Notes under the pieces: generated by a model | Database searches by the model: none | What the model was told of the DNA's origin: nothing | Seen by the model: only the letters and a program-made list of their open reading frames with translations | NCBI GenBank assembly: GCA_965198825.1 | Contig: CBDAQB010000002.1 | Span: 787,978 to 851,977, forward strand | Length of the DNA stretch: 64,000 nt | DNA from: BOG-908 sp965198825 | GTDB lineage: Bacteria > Pseudomonadota > Alphaproteobacteria > Acetobacterales > Acetobacteraceae | Direction: 5' to 3' | Position numbers and translations under genes: made by a program | Shown here: one piece after another, positions 17,506-27,432 of the stretch | Layout: every line of letters begins with the position of its first letter | Position numbering within the stretch: the first letter of the stretch is position 1

Positions 17506-18267
17506 CTACCGCTTGAGCTTATAACCCGTCCGGAATATCCAGGAGATCACCACCAGGCAAAGCACCATGAACACCAGCGTCATGCCAAGGCTGACGCCAA
17601 CCCGGAGATCCGACACGCCGAAGAAGCTCCAGCGGAATCCGCTTACGAGATACACCACTGGATTGAACAGCGTGACCGTGCGCCAGAATGGCGGCAGCAT
17701 TCCGATGGAGTAGAAGCTGCCGCCAAGGAACGTCAGCGGTGTCACGACCAGAAGTGGCACCAGATTGAGTTTTTCGAAGCTGTCGGCCCAGATGCCGATG
17801 ATGAAGCCGAACAGGCTGAACGTCACGGCCGTCAGGACCAGGAACAGCACCATGACGAACGGGTGCACGATACTGAAGCTGACGAACAGCCGTGCTGTCG
17901 CCAGGATGATCAGCCCGAGTATCATGGATTTGCTCGCCGCCGCGCCGACATAGCCGAGCACAATTTCGCCTGACGACACCGGTGCGGACAGGATTTCATA
18001 GATGGTGCCGACGAACTTCGGAAAATAGATGCCGAAGGACGCGTTGGCGATGCTCTGCGTGAGAAGGGAGAGCATGATGAGGCCTGGGACGATGAAGGCG
18101 CCGTAGCTCACCCCGTCGATTGCCGTCATCCGCGAGCCGAGCGCTGCGCCAAACACCACGAAATAGAGGGAGGTCGAGATCACCGGGGAGACGATGCTTT
18201 GCAGCAGCGTGCGCCAGGTGCGGCTCATTTCGAATATATAGATGGCGCGTATGGCGTAGAGGTTCAT
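17506..18267 (-). CDS. ABC-2 type export permease (YadH-like)
   Basis: The 253-residue membrane protein has about six helices and the ABC-2 signature region (PVVYLVSGFRWSFFGV near the C-terminus). E. coli YadH is similar in length (256). The start overlaps the end of the ATPase gene by four bases, so the pair is translationally coupled. The exported substrate is unknown; the drug/polysaccharide (NodJ-like) group is closest. Confidence 0.88.
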   Translation of the reverse strand: MNLYAIRAIYIFEMSRTWRTLLQSIVSPVISTSLYFVVFGAALGSRMTAIDGVSYGAFIVPGLIMLSLLTQSIANASFGIYFPKFVGTIYEILSAPVSSGEIVLGYVGAAASKSMILGLIILATARLFVSFSIVHPFVMVLFLVLTAVTFSLFGFIIGIWADSFEKLNLVPLLVVTPLTFLGGSFYSIGMLPPFWRTVTLFNPVVYLVSGFRWSFFGVSDLRVGVSLGMTLVFMVLCLVVISWIFRTGYKLKR

Positions 18268-19190
18268 GGGGATGAGTGCACCAGGCTGACGAAAATGTCT
18301 TCGAGAGAACTTTGATGGGTCTGCAAGGTTTTTACCGCCAGCCCCGATGCATCGAGCTGCCTCATGAGGCGACCCACGCCGTTATCGTCCGCGTTCGCAT
18401 CGTAAACGTAGATGAGCTGCGTGTTGCCTTCTGCGAGCGTGAGGTTCCAGGGCGCCAGCTCCGCCGGGATTGCGGCAAGCGGCTCGGTGAGGCCAAGCGA
18501 CAATTGCGACTTGCCGAACTTGGTCATCAGCACCTTTTTGTCTTCGACGAGAACGAGGCGGCCGCCGCTGATGACGCCGACGCGGTCGGCCATTTCCTCG
18601 GCTTCCTCGATGTAGTGCGTGGTGAGGAAGATGGTGACGCCCGAGGCGCGAAGGCCGCGGACCATCGCCCACATGTCGCGCCGCAGCTCGACATCCACGC
18701 CGGCGGTCGGCTCATCGAGAAACAGAATGCGCGGTTCGTGCGACAGCGCCTTGGCGATCATCACGCGCCGCTTCATGCCGCCTGAGAGCGTGATGATCTT
18801 GCTGTTCCGCTTGTCCCACAGGGAAAGATCGCGCAGCACTTTCTCGACATAGCCGGGATTGGCCGGCTTGCCGAACAGCCCGCGGCTGAAGCTCACCGTC
18901 GCGAGCACGGTTTCGAACGCGTCGGTCGCCAATTCCTGCGGTACCAGCCCGATCTTCGTGCGGGCAGCACGATATTCGCGAACGACGTCGTGCCCGTCTG
19001 CCAGAACCACGCCGCTGCTCGGATTGACGATGCCGCAGATGATGCTGATGAGCGTCGTCTTGCCTGCGCCGTTTGGGCCGAGCAGGGCGAAGATTTCGCC
19101 TGGATGGATGTCGAGATCGATGGGATGGAGTGCCTGGAGGCCTGAGGCGTAGGTTTTTGTGACGGCCTTGACGGAGACGGCGGGAGGCAT
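18264..19190 (-). CDS. ABC transporter ATP-binding protein (YadG-like)
   Basis: The 308-residue ATPase has Walker A GPNGAGKTT, signature LSGGMKRR, Walker B RILFLDEPTAG and the H-loop LTTHYIEEAEEMADR. The C-terminal regulatory extension and length of 308 match YadG. It partners the overlapping downstream permease in an ABC-2 exporter. The ATG has only a weak ribosome site. Hairpin copy 6 lies upstream, where the promoter would be expected. Confidence 0.9.
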   Translation of the reverse strand: MPPAVSVKAVTKTYASGLQALHPIDLDIHPGEIFALLGPNGAGKTTLISIICGIVNPSSGVVLADGHDVVREYRAARTKIGLVPQELATDAFETVLATVSFSRGLFGKPANPGYVEKVLRDLSLWDKRNSKIITLSGGMKRRVMIAKALSHEPRILFLDEPTAGVDVELRRDMWAMVRGLRASGVTIFLTTHYIEEAEEMADRVGVISGGRLVLVEDKKVLMTKFGKSQLSLGLTEPLAAIPAELAPWNLTLAEGNTQLIYVYDANADDNGVGRLMRQLDASGLAVKTLQTHQSSLEDIFVSLVHSSP

Positions 19191-19202
19191 TGCGGCACCT
19201 TA

Positions 19203-19328
19203 AGGAAGGAGTTCTTTTTTAAAAAAAAGAACCAAAAAACTTTTGCGACTTAGCGCCGCTGAGTGGAAAGGCTGGGCACAAGTGGCAAAAGTTTTTTGCT
19301 TCTTTTTTTCAAAAAAGAAGTCGCTTCC
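19203..19328. repeat. Hairpin element, copy 6 (both arms)
   Basis: The left arm is G/C type from 19211 and the right arm is C/G type ending 19320. The spacer has diverged from the GGGACCGAGATC type. It lies between two minus-strand genes. Confidence 0.93.
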
Positions 19329-20570
19329 TTACTCCACTTCCTTCCTCGTCAGCAAATAATTCCCCACCCCACAAACCGCCGCAATCCCCGCCGCAATCAG
19401 CAGAGCCGGCGAAAACGACCCCGTAGCCTGCACGACGTAACCGGTCACCAGAGGCGCCAGCGATCCGCCGACCGACCCGCCGATATTCGCCATGGCCTCG
19501 ACGGTCGCGATCAAGGCCACCGGCGCCAGGCTCGCCGCCAGCGCCCATCCGCAGGTGGTCGCAAGATTGGCGGCGAAGAGCGCGGCCGAGACGGCGGCGA
19601 GCGCCATGGCGACGTTGCCTGACACAGCGGCGAGAGCGCTGCAGGCCGCGGCCGCCAGCAGGCCAGTGACGAGCGGCATTTGCCGCGCGGCGCGTTCGCT
19701 GAAGCGGCGGGCGAGCGCGTCCGACAGCCAGCCGCCGCCGATGGCGCCGAGGAAGCCGCAGAACTGCGGCAGCGCCGACCAGAGTGCCGCTGCCGCCGGG
19801 TGCAAGGCCCAGCGCTGTTCGAGATAGCCGGGCAGCCAGGTGACATAGAGCCATGTCATGTAAACTGTTCCGCCGAAGCCGAGCAGCAGGCCCCAGATGG
19901 TGCGCTGGCCGAGCAGGCGGCGCCAGACGAGGGGGCCGGCGATGCGGGGTGCTGCCTCGGCCTGTTTGGCAGGGTCGCGGTAGATGACTGCCCAGAGGAT
20001 CGCCATCAGAAGCCCGGCTGCGCCGAGAACAGCAAAACTGCCGCGCCAACCGATCGCCAGCATGACGGGGGTCAGCACCAGCGGGGCAAGCGCAGGCCCT
20101 AGCGAGGCCGAGGCATTGAGCAGCCCCATGGGCACTGCCCGTTTCGCAGGCTCGAAGCGGTCGGCGCATACGCGCGCCCCGCCCACGAACATCGGCGCCT
20201 CGCCGACGCCCAGCGCCACGCGCGCCAGGATGAACTGGCTCAGCGATCCCACAAGCCCGCTCGCCGCCTGCACGCAGGACCACACGGCGAGACCGGCGGC
20301 CAAAGCGCGGCGTGCGCCAAGCCGGTCCACGAAGCTGCCTGCAGGCAGTTGCGATACCGCATAGCTCCACGCGAAGGCTGATAGCAGAAGCCCGGCCTCG
20401 CCTTCGGACAGATGCAAATCGGCGCGGATGGCAGGCAGCGCGATGGACACGGCCGACCGGTCGATGAAGTTGATGCAGCCGGCCAGGACGAGGAGCCCGA
20501 CGGCCACATAGCGGAGCCTGTCGGGCGCATGGGCTGACGGCTTCGGGTCGGGTTGCTGCATGTCGGGCAT
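19329..20570 (-). CDS. MFS transporter (ACS-like anion:cation symporter)
   Basis: The 413-residue protein has 12 hydrophobic segments. The MFS pattern INFIDRSAVSIALPAIRADLHLSEGEAGLL is followed by GSFVDRLGARRALAAG in the loop between helices 2 and 3, as in the ACS family of organic-anion symporters. ATG at 20570 (MPDMQQ) is chosen because homology begins soon after; further in-frame codons to 20642 are possible. It is divergent from the next MFS gene, and the two probably share a control region. The substrate is unknown. Confidence 0.85.
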   Translation of the reverse strand: MPDMQQPDPKPSAHAPDRLRYVAVGLLVLAGCINFIDRSAVSIALPAIRADLHLSEGEAGLLLSAFAWSYAVSQLPAGSFVDRLGARRALAAGLAVWSCVQAASGLVGSLSQFILARVALGVGEAPMFVGGARVCADRFEPAKRAVPMGLLNASASLGPALAPLVLTPVMLAIGWRGSFAVLGAAGLLMAILWAVIYRDPAKQAEAAPRIAGPLVWRRLLGQRTIWGLLLGFGGTVYMTWLYVTWLPGYLEQRWALHPAAAALWSALPQFCGFLGAIGGGWLSDALARRFSERAARQMPLVTGLLAAAACSALAAVSGNVAMALAAVSAALFAANLATTCGWALAASLAPVALIATVEAMANIGGSVGGSLAPLVTGYVVQATGSFSPALLIAAGIAAVCGVGNYLLTRKEVE

Positions 20571-20703
20571 CGCCGCACAACGCGAACCAGGCTGGATGGT
20601 CCCGCCACCCCAGGCTTTCTGCCTGCAAGGCTTCCGCACCAAGTACGACCGTGTTCTAGTCCCTCGTAACGGCCCTGCTCAGCGGCCGGCATGGGGATCG
20701 AGA

Positions 20704-22059
20704 ATGGACCAGCTTGCCGTGACACCCCGGGGGGCCCCCCTGCGCGCGGAGCGGGCCGCCAGCGCGTGGGGCGTGCTCCTGCTGCTCGCGCTGGCCAATC
20801 TGTTCAACTTCTTCGACCGCGCCATCCCCGCCATCGTCGCCGAGCCGATACGTCTCGCCTTCGGCCTGAACGATCTTCAGCTCGGCCTGATCGCTGCGGC
20901 TTTTACGGTCGTTTACGCCATCGCCGGCGTGCCTCTCGGCCGCCTCGCGGACACCGGATCGCGCAAGGCCATCATGGGAGTCGGCCTCGCGGCCTGGAGC
21001 GTGTTCACCGGCCTGAACGGTTTCGCCTGGAGCTTCGCTTCCATTCTCGGCCTTCGGATGGCGGTGGGCATCGGCGAGGCGAGCTGCGGGCCGGCTGCCA
21101 TGTCCATGGTCGGCGACCTCTTTCCGTCGAACCGCCGCTCGCGCGCCATGGGCATCTATATGCTGGGCCTGCCGGCGGGCCTGATGCTCGCCTTCTTTAC
21201 CATCGGCACCATCGTCAGCGTCTTCGGCACCTGGCGCGCGCCGTTCTTCATCGCGGTTGTTCCGGGGCTGCTTCTGGCCTTGTGCTTCTGGTTCGTGCGC
21301 GAACCGGACCGCGGCGGCGCGGACGCGGCGGTGGCAGCCGCCACCCCGATCGACCATCCGCTGCGGCGCGTGCTGCGCATACGCACGATGTGGTGGATCA
21401 TCGCCTCGGGGATCGCCGCGAACTTCTCCTCCTACGCCGCCAACAGCTTCCTGGTGCCGCTTCTGATGCGCTACCAGGGACTGAAGCTGGAGCAGGCGGC
21501 AGGCGCCACCGGCCTCATCGTGGGTGCCGCCGGCCTGGTTGGACTGACGCTTGGAGGCTGGCTTGCCGACAAGATCCACCAGCGCTCGGAGCGCGGCCGC
21601 CTTCTGTTTGGCGCCGTCTGCCTCGCTGGTGCGGCCGCTGCCACCTTCTACGCCCTGTCGCTCGGCCGGACAGACACCGCGGCCTTCACCGCCGTGTTCG
21701 CCGCCGGCTGGCTGTTGCAATACCAGTATTACACCTGCGTCTATCCAGCCATTCAGGACGTGGTCGAACCCCGCCTGCGCGGCATCGCCATGGCGCTCTA
21801 TTTTGCCTGCCTGTATTTGCTAGGCGGCGCCTTCGGCCCTGTCGTGGTGGGCGCCCTGTCTGACCATTACGCGAAAGCCGCCATGCTCGCGGCCGGCGCC
21901 GACACCATCGCGCCGATGTTCAGGGCCATCGGGCTGCACGACGCCATGTATCTGATCCCGGTCGCGCTGTTCGCCACGGCGGTCACGCTGATCCTGGCAT
22001 CGGTCACTTTCCGCAGGGATGCGGATGCTATGCGGCGCGAGTTGACTAAGGGAGCCTAA
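20704..22059 (+). CDS. MFS transporter (spinster-like)
   Basis: The 451-residue protein has 12 helices and a spinster-like opening (LLLLALANLFNFFDRAIPAI) followed by GRLADTGSRKAIMGVGLAAW. Spinster-type bacterial transporters often sit in aromatic or hydrophobic catabolic regions. ATG at 20704 is chosen because the membrane region starts about 20 residues later; in-frame codons from 20560 would extend into the divergent promoter region. No substrate can be assigned. Confidence 0.85.
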   Translation: MDQLAVTPRGAPLRAERAASAWGVLLLLALANLFNFFDRAIPAIVAEPIRLAFGLNDLQLGLIAAAFTVVYAIAGVPLGRLADTGSRKAIMGVGLAAWSVFTGLNGFAWSFASILGLRMAVGIGEASCGPAAMSMVGDLFPSNRRSRAMGIYMLGLPAGLMLAFFTIGTIVSVFGTWRAPFFIAVVPGLLLALCFWFVREPDRGGADAAVAAATPIDHPLRRVLRIRTMWWIIASGIAANFSSYAANSFLVPLLMRYQGLKLEQAAGATGLIVGAAGLVGLTLGGWLADKIHQRSERGRLLFGAVCLAGAAAATFYALSLGRTDTAAFTAVFAAGWLLQYQYYTCVYPAIQDVVEPRLRGIAMALYFACLYLLGGAFGPVVVGALSDHYAKAAMLAAGADTIAPMFRAIGLHDAMYLIPVALFATAVTLILASVTFRRDADAMRRELTKGA

Positions 22060-22240
22060 GAGAGGTCCGGGCGGACACGGCCGGCGTCGCGGGCGTCTGG
22101 CGCGGCCGCGGGGCTTTCAGCAGGGCTTTGTCCGCAGCGTCCGCGTTCATACGAAGGGCACGGGAGGCCAGTATGCCTCGCCCCCGATCGTCAGCGCGGC
22201 CATACAGGCCGGACCAGCCAGGTCATCGCGTCTTGCGGGT

Positions 22241-23830
22241 TCATGGTATCGCTGCCGTATCGGCTGTCACTTCATTTTGCTTCACATAGGAGTCCCGAAG
22301 CTCTCGCTTCAGAACCTTGCCGATAGCGCTACGCGGAAGGACCTCAGCGAAGCGGATATCGGCCAGGCGCTGCGTCTTCCCCACACGGGCATTCACGAAA
22401 TTCTTCAAGGACTCGGTATCCGCAGAAAATCCAGGGCGCAGCACGACAAAAGCAACGGGCGTCTCCCCCCATTGCTCGCTGGGTGCGCCGACTACCGCAC
22501 TCTCTTCGACGGCCGGATGCTTCGCCAGTTCAGCCTCCAGGTCGCTCGGGTAGATGTTGAAACCGCCTGATATGATCATGTCCTTTCGGCGGTCCATCAG
22601 GACGAGAAAACCATCCTCGTCGAAACGCCCGACATCGCCGGTGCGTATGTAGCGCTCCCCTTCTGAGCTGAACCACTCGGCCTCGCGCGTTTTGGCCGGC
22701 TGGTTGTGGTAGCCGACCATCATCGAAGCCGAACGTCCCACCACCTCGCCCATCTCGCCGGGCGGAACCTCGCGGCCCTCCTCGTCGATCAGGCGTATCT
22801 CATGTCCTTCCATGGGCCTGCCGACGGTATGGAGTTTTTCAGGGAACTCGTGCGCGGCAAGCAGGCAGGAGCCGCCGCCTTCGGTCATGCCGTAGAATTC
22901 CACCAGGCCGCCAGGCCAGCGCGCCAGCACATCCGCCATCAAGGCGGGCGAGAATGGCGCGCTCGTGGAGAACTTTAGTCTATAGCTGGAGAGATCGTAA
23001 TCTCCGAAATCTGGCCGGTCCATGATACGGCGGTATTGCACCGGCACGAGCATGGCGTGGGTGGCACGTTTCTCCTCGCTGAGCCGGAGGAACTCGGCGG
23101 CATCGAACTTCGGCATGAGAACCACGGTGCCGCCTGCGCCCAAGGTTGGCAGGAAGCTCACCAGCGTGGTGTTCGAATAGAGCGGCGTGGAAACCATCGT
23201 GACGGCATCTGCATCGAATGTCACGCGCTTGATCTGGACCCAGCGCATGACGTGCGGCTGTACGATGCCCTTCGGCATGCCGGTCGTGCCGGAGGAATAG
23301 ATGATGTTGAACGGATCATCCGGCCCGATGACGGGCGCCCGCGCTTTTGCGCCAGGCAGCTCCAGCCAATTCTCGAACGGCTCGCCGGCCGGCGACCCAT
23401 CGAGCGCCACGCGTTTTGCTTGCGAGGAGGCGCCGCTCGCGTCCAGCAGCGCGGCGCTTGCGTGATCGAGGAACACCAGACCGGCACCGCAATCCGCCAG
23501 CATCGAGGCGAGCGTCTCGGAAGTCACCGACGGGGCCAGCGGTGCTACCGCGGCGCCTGCGCGCAGGATGCCCAGGAACGCGGCCGCGTAATTGATCGAC
23601 ATGGTGCCGCAGATCGCGGCCACCTTGCCTTCCGCCACGCCGTCGCGCTGCAGGGCCGCGGCGATACGGTGCAAGCGCTCGTCGAGCGCCTTGTAGTCCA
23701 GCACCGCATCGCCGTGGATCATCGCCGGATGGCTGGGCCGCTCGCGTGCATAGGCGGCAAGCACCTCGTCCATCGTGCCGAAATCCCGCGTGAGCAGTTG
23801 CTCCGCGGTCGGCACGGCGTCTGCCTCCAC
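22241..23830 (-). CDS. Acyl-CoA synthetase / AMP-dependent CoA ligase
   Basis: The 529-residue adenylate-forming enzyme would activate a carboxylic acid with ATP and CoA. The AMP motif NIIYSSGTTGMPKGI, the EFYGMTEGG block, the hinge RTGDVGRFDEDGFLVLMDR and the C-terminal catalytic lysine in PRSAIGKVLKREL are all present. The likely start is GTG at 23830, five bases after the stop of the aldolase-like gene, so they are cotranscribed. The substrate is not readable; a medium-chain or aromatic acid is possible. Confidence 0.88.
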   Translation of the reverse strand: MEADAVPTAEQLLTRDFGTMDEVLAAYARERPSHPAMIHGDAVLDYKALDERLHRIAAALQRDGVAEGKVAAICGTMSINYAAAFLGILRAGAAVAPLAPSVTSETLASMLADCGAGLVFLDHASAALLDASGASSQAKRVALDGSPAGEPFENWLELPGAKARAPVIGPDDPFNIIYSSGTTGMPKGIVQPHVMRWVQIKRVTFDADAVTMVSTPLYSNTTLVSFLPTLGAGGTVVLMPKFDAAEFLRLSEEKRATHAMLVPVQYRRIMDRPDFGDYDLSSYRLKFSTSAPFSPALMADVLARWPGGLVEFYGMTEGGGSCLLAAHEFPEKLHTVGRPMEGHEIRLIDEEGREVPPGEMGEVVGRSASMMVGYHNQPAKTREAEWFSSEGERYIRTGDVGRFDEDGFLVLMDRRKDMIISGGFNIYPSDLEAELAKHPAVEESAVVGAPSEQWGETPVAFVVLRPGFSADTESLKNFVNARVGKTQRLADIRFAEVLPRSAIGKVLKRELRDSYVKQNEVTADTAAIP

Positions 23831-23835
23831 CAGGC

Positions 23836-24615
23836 TCAGGCCGCGTAGCCGGGCAGCTTGCGGTCGAGCTTGCGCAGGAAGCCGGGCCAGGCGAGGCGAC
23901 CGACGCCGGCAGCGCCTGTGCCCTTGGTCTGTTCCGCGACTTCGGCCTGGCTCTCCTCAGGCGCCAGCAGCACATGCGTGCGCCCGCCGGACAGTGCCGC
24001 CACTTGCTGGCTGCAGGCGCGCTCGAGAAAGAACATGTTGATCCAGGTGGCGGCCGCACTGCCGCCCACCGCCATGGTGCCGTGGTTGCGCAGCAGCATG
24101 AGCGACTTGTCGCCGAGGTCCTTGACGATGCGCTCACGCTCGCTGAGGTTCAGCGCAATTCCCTCGTAATCATGATGCGCCAGTTGCGGCAGAACGATCA
24201 GCGCATTCTGGCTGATCGGCAGCAGCCCATGCGCCTGCGCCGAGACGCCTACGCCGGCGTCGGTATGGAGATGCATGACGCAGGTCGCATCCTCTCGCGC
24301 CGCATGCACGGCGGAATGGATGGTGAAGCCGGCAGGGTTGATGGCGTAGGGTGTCTCCTGCACGACATTGCCGTCCAGATCGACTTTCACCAGGGCGGAG
24401 GCTGTCATTTCCTCGAAGAACACGCCGTAGGGATTGATCAGGAAGTGGTGCTCTGGCCCAGGGACGCGCATGGAGATGTGGGTGAAAATGGCATCGTCCC
24501 AGCCATGCAGCGCCACCAGCCGGTAGAGTGCCGCCAGTTCCACGCGCGCTGTCCATTCCGCGTCGTCCACGTGCATGTTCGCAGGCGCCGCCACCATCTG
24601 GGATCCGTCGGCCAT
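23836..24615 (-). CDS. Class II aldolase/adducin family protein
   Basis: The 259-residue protein has the class II aldolase/adducin fold with the metal-binding histidines in HLHTDAGVG and RNHG. Family members include fuculose- and rhamnulose-phosphate aldolases and many uncharacterised enzymes. The start at 24615 has a perfect AGGAGG seven bases upstream, overriding a longer frame to 24645. It is followed directly by the CoA ligase, which suggests a catabolic pair rather than a sugar-phosphate pathway. Confidence 0.87.
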   Translation of the reverse strand: MADGSQMVAAPANMHVDDAEWTARVELAALYRLVALHGWDDAIFTHISMRVPGPEHHFLINPYGVFFEEMTASALVKVDLDGNVVQETPYAINPAGFTIHSAVHAAREDATCVMHLHTDAGVGVSAQAHGLLPISQNALIVLPQLAHHDYEGIALNLSERERIVKDLGDKSLMLLRNHGTMAVGGSAAATWINMFFLERACSQQVAALSGGRTHVLLAPEESQAEVAEQTKGTGAAGVGRLAWPGFLRKLDRKLPGYAA

Positions 24616-24681
24616 TGCCGTCCTCCTGTATTTTGCGGCCATCATAGGCCTGCCGGAGCCTGCTGGCCAGTTTGCAACGAT

Positions 24682-26835
24682 CTAGTCGGGCGGATCAAAG
24701 ACTTCGCCGAAGGCGCGCCGCGCGACCATGGATGGGTCGCCCGACAGCACTTCATGCCGCGTGCTGTCGCCATCGCGCCAGAAGCGCATGGCCAGGTTCA
24801 CACGGCCTACCGTCAGGTCGCGTAACGTCACGTCCGGCAGCCAGGCGGGCAGGGCAGGGTCGATGAACAAACGGCCGTTCACCGCGTCCGGATACAGGCC
24901 CAGCATGGCTTGCAAAAGCGCGAATGCCGATCCCGCGGCCCATGCCTGCGGCACGTTGGCGCCCAGATATTGCACCGGAAAGTTGGTGCCGTCTTTTGCA
25001 ATGCCGGCGTAGAGTTCCGGCACTTGGCTCGCCTGGAAATGCCCGGCCGCTCCGCTGATGTCGCGTGCGATGCGCGCCGCTTCTGCCGCGAAACCGTAGC
25101 GCTTGAACCCGACGGCGATGATGGAATTGTCGTGCGGCCAGACAGCGCCAAGCTGGTAGGCGAATGGATTGAAGGAGACATGGTCGGCAGAGAGGGTGCG
25201 TATTCCCCAGCCCGACCACATGTCCGGCGCCATCAGCCGTTCCACGACGCGCCTGGCACGCTCGGGCGGCACGATGCCGGACCACAGGCAATGCCCGGGG
25301 TTGGAGGCCACAGTCCAGACCGGCTTCTTCTCGCCGTCCAGCGCGTAGGCGTAGAAGCCTTCCTTCTCGTTCCAGAAAGCATCGTTGAATTGCTTGAACA
25401 GCCGGGCCGCCTTGCCGCGCAATTCCGCGGCACGCGCCTTGTTGCCCACCGCTTCGTAGATCTGCGCCATGCGCTGCCAGGCGTCGAAGACATAGCCCTG
25501 CAGTTCGCACAGAGCCTTCGGCCCGCGCACCAGCGAGCCGTCCGGATACATCACTGCCTCGCCGCTGTCTTTCCAGCCCATGTTCTCGTAGCCGGCCGAG
25601 GAGCGTGTCTGGTATTCCTGGAAGCCGTCGCCGTCGCGGTCGCCGTCGTTATCGATCCAGGCGAGGCACGCCTCGGCCGTCTTCATGTGCCGCTCGACAA
25701 GACTGCGGTCGCCGGTGGCGCGCCATGCCGCATGGAGCGTGATCAGCCAGAGCGGCGTTGCGTCCGCGGTGCCGTAATACGGCGTGTGCGGAATGAGCTT
25801 GAAATGCGCGAGTTCTCCCGAGCGCAGCTCGTGCATGATCTTGCCTGGCTCGGCGTCGCGGTAGTCATCCCGCTCGGTCGCCTGCAGGCCGCCCAGAACC
25901 TCCAGCGTGCCGCGGGCGAATTCCGGATAGACCGTGATGTTCTGCAGCGACACGACCAAGCTGTCTCGCCCGAACGGCGCCATGAACCAGGGCAGGCCGG
26001 CCGCAGGCATGAACACCATGTTGTCCGGATCGCCGCTTGGCAGGCGAAGCGCGCCCATGTCTTCGATCGCCTGGTGGAAGAAGCGGTAATATTCCTCGTT
26101 AGAGGTTTCGATCTTCAGCACGCGCTGCTGCCATTCGCGCAGCTCCTGTGCGTGACGGCTTTCCGCATCGTGCGCCACGCATTCCTCGGGCGAGGAGATC
26201 TTCCTCTCGCCGTCCGTCAGATCGTAACGCAGGCAGCAGTGCCAGGAGGCCCCCGGCTCGAGCTCCATGTCGAAGCTCAGGCGCCCGTTCGCATACAGCG
26301 CATCGGCGTGCTCGGCCGTGATCGTCACCCCGCGCACGAAATCCGCGTTGCGGTAGATGTTCGACAGGCTCTGGCGTTTCTGGTCCCATGCAGTGCTGAT
26401 CTGGCCGCGGCGGACGATGGCGTCCGATTTGACCTCGAACACATCGGCGAAGTCGCAACGCACTGCGATCTCCAGGCAGAACCGCACCTTTGCCGTGCCG
26501 TAGTTCGTGACGTCGAGATCTTCGTGTATTCCGCCGTCGATTTCCCGGCTGACCACCAGCGACAGCGTGCGTGCCGCCACCTTGCCGTCCTGCGTCAACA
26601 TGTCTGCGTTGGTCAGGAACATGCGCGATGCATAGTAGGCGATCGCGCCGCCGTTCAGCAGTGTCCAGGGATCGCCGTTCGCGTAGACCGACCAGGCGCT
26701 GATCAGCCTGGTGTCGAGATAGTAGAGCCCCTTGTCGCTGGGCGAGCCGATCTGGCCATCCTCCTCGGTGATCAGCACCGTCTGGCCCTGGTGGATTGCG
26801 ATCTGGGGTGGGCCTACCTGGACCTTGAAGGGCAT
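24682..26835 (-). CDS. Glycogen-debranching-type amylo-alpha-1,6-glucosidase
   Basis: The 717-residue protein starts with the bacterial glycogen-debranching N-terminal beta domain (DGQIGSPSDKGLYYLDTRLIS, DVTNYGTAKV). It continues with an (alpha/alpha)6 glucosidase domain (AGLPWFMAPFGRDSLVVSLQ, WKDSGEAVMYPDG, QLGAVWPHDNSIIA). The ATG at 26835 has AGGAG 5-6 bases upstream. Hairpin copy 7 sits immediately before this ribosome site, so the element is probably in the 5' leader. No other glycogen genes are nearby. Confidence 0.87.
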   Translation of the reverse strand: MPFKVQVGPPQIAIHQGQTVLITEEDGQIGSPSDKGLYYLDTRLISAWSVYANGDPWTLLNGGAIAYYASRMFLTNADMLTQDGKVAARTLSLVVSREIDGGIHEDLDVTNYGTAKVRFCLEIAVRCDFADVFEVKSDAIVRRGQISTAWDQKRQSLSNIYRNADFVRGVTITAEHADALYANGRLSFDMELEPGASWHCCLRYDLTDGERKISSPEECVAHDAESRHAQELREWQQRVLKIETSNEEYYRFFHQAIEDMGALRLPSGDPDNMVFMPAAGLPWFMAPFGRDSLVVSLQNITVYPEFARGTLEVLGGLQATERDDYRDAEPGKIMHELRSGELAHFKLIPHTPYYGTADATPLWLITLHAAWRATGDRSLVERHMKTAEACLAWIDNDGDRDGDGFQEYQTRSSAGYENMGWKDSGEAVMYPDGSLVRGPKALCELQGYVFDAWQRMAQIYEAVGNKARAAELRGKAARLFKQFNDAFWNEKEGFYAYALDGEKKPVWTVASNPGHCLWSGIVPPERARRVVERLMAPDMWSGWGIRTLSADHVSFNPFAYQLGAVWPHDNSIIAVGFKRYGFAAEAARIARDISGAAGHFQASQVPELYAGIAKDGTNFPVQYLGANVPQAWAAGSAFALLQAMLGLYPDAVNGRLFIDPALPAWLPDVTLRDLTVGRVNLAMRFWRDGDSTRHEVLSGDPSMVARRAFGEVFDPPD

Positions 26836-26849
26836 GGGGGCTCCTGAGG

Positions 26850-26979
26850 AAGGAAGGACTTCTTTTTTGAAAAAAAGAAGCAAAAAACTCTTACGACTTT
26901 GGGCCGGGTCGAGCCGCAATCGCGTTACCAGGAAGTAGACGTTTTTTGCTTCTTTTTTTTAAAAAAGAAGTTCTTTCTT
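26850..26979. repeat. Hairpin element, copy 7 (both arms)
   Basis: Both arms are C/G type; the right arm has TT in place of TC at the loop. The spacer has diverged. It lies between clpS and the debranching enzyme, both on the minus strand. Confidence 0.93.
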
Positions 26980-27285
26980 CTACTCTTCCGGCTCAGTCGT
27001 AAACAGCAGCGGGTACCCCCGCTTCCGCCCCATATCGGTAGCGCTGGTGGCTTTCTCCTCCGCCACATCCTTCGTGAACACAGCGACCACGCAAACGCCG
27101 CGCTGGTGCGCTGTCATCATGACGCGCCGGGATTGCTCCTCGCCCATGCGAAATTCGGCGCGCAGCACGAGGGTGACGAATTCCCGCGGGGTGAAGTCGT
27201 CGTTCACGAGCATGACTTTGTGAAGACGGGGGCGCTCGACCTCCAGCTCGATCTGGCTGCGCGGCCGCGTGACGATATCCTGCAT
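26980..27285 (-). CDS. clpS: ATP-dependent Clp protease adaptor ClpS
   Basis: The 101-residue adaptor delivers N-end-rule substrates to ClpAP. It has the binding-pocket sequence MLVNDDFTPREFV and the AHQRG histidine, followed by FTKDVAEEKA. The ending ATDMGRKRGYPLLFTTEPEE resembles the ClpS2 type of alphaproteobacteria. The ATG at 27285 has AGAGGG upstream; a longer frame to 27351 is less likely. No clpA is adjacent. Confidence 0.92.
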   Translation of the reverse strand: MQDIVTRPRSQIELEVERPRLHKVMLVNDDFTPREFVTLVLRAEFRMGEEQSRRVMMTAHQRGVCVVAVFTKDVAEEKATSATDMGRKRGYPLLFTTEPEE

Positions 27286-27432
27286 CACGGGCCCTCTACC
27301 ACAAGCACATGCCGGAGAAAAGCAGAACGCCCGATTGAGGTTTTTCCCCACGCCGTTTCACAATGGGTGTAACTGTCTCGGCGACCAGGCCGAAAATGCT
27401 ATCGAAGCCTTCCGGAACCGGAGCGAACCTGC

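Noticed and set aside
24910..26847. A 645-codon plus-strand open frame
   Set aside because: It is antisense to the debranching enzyme and has no family features.
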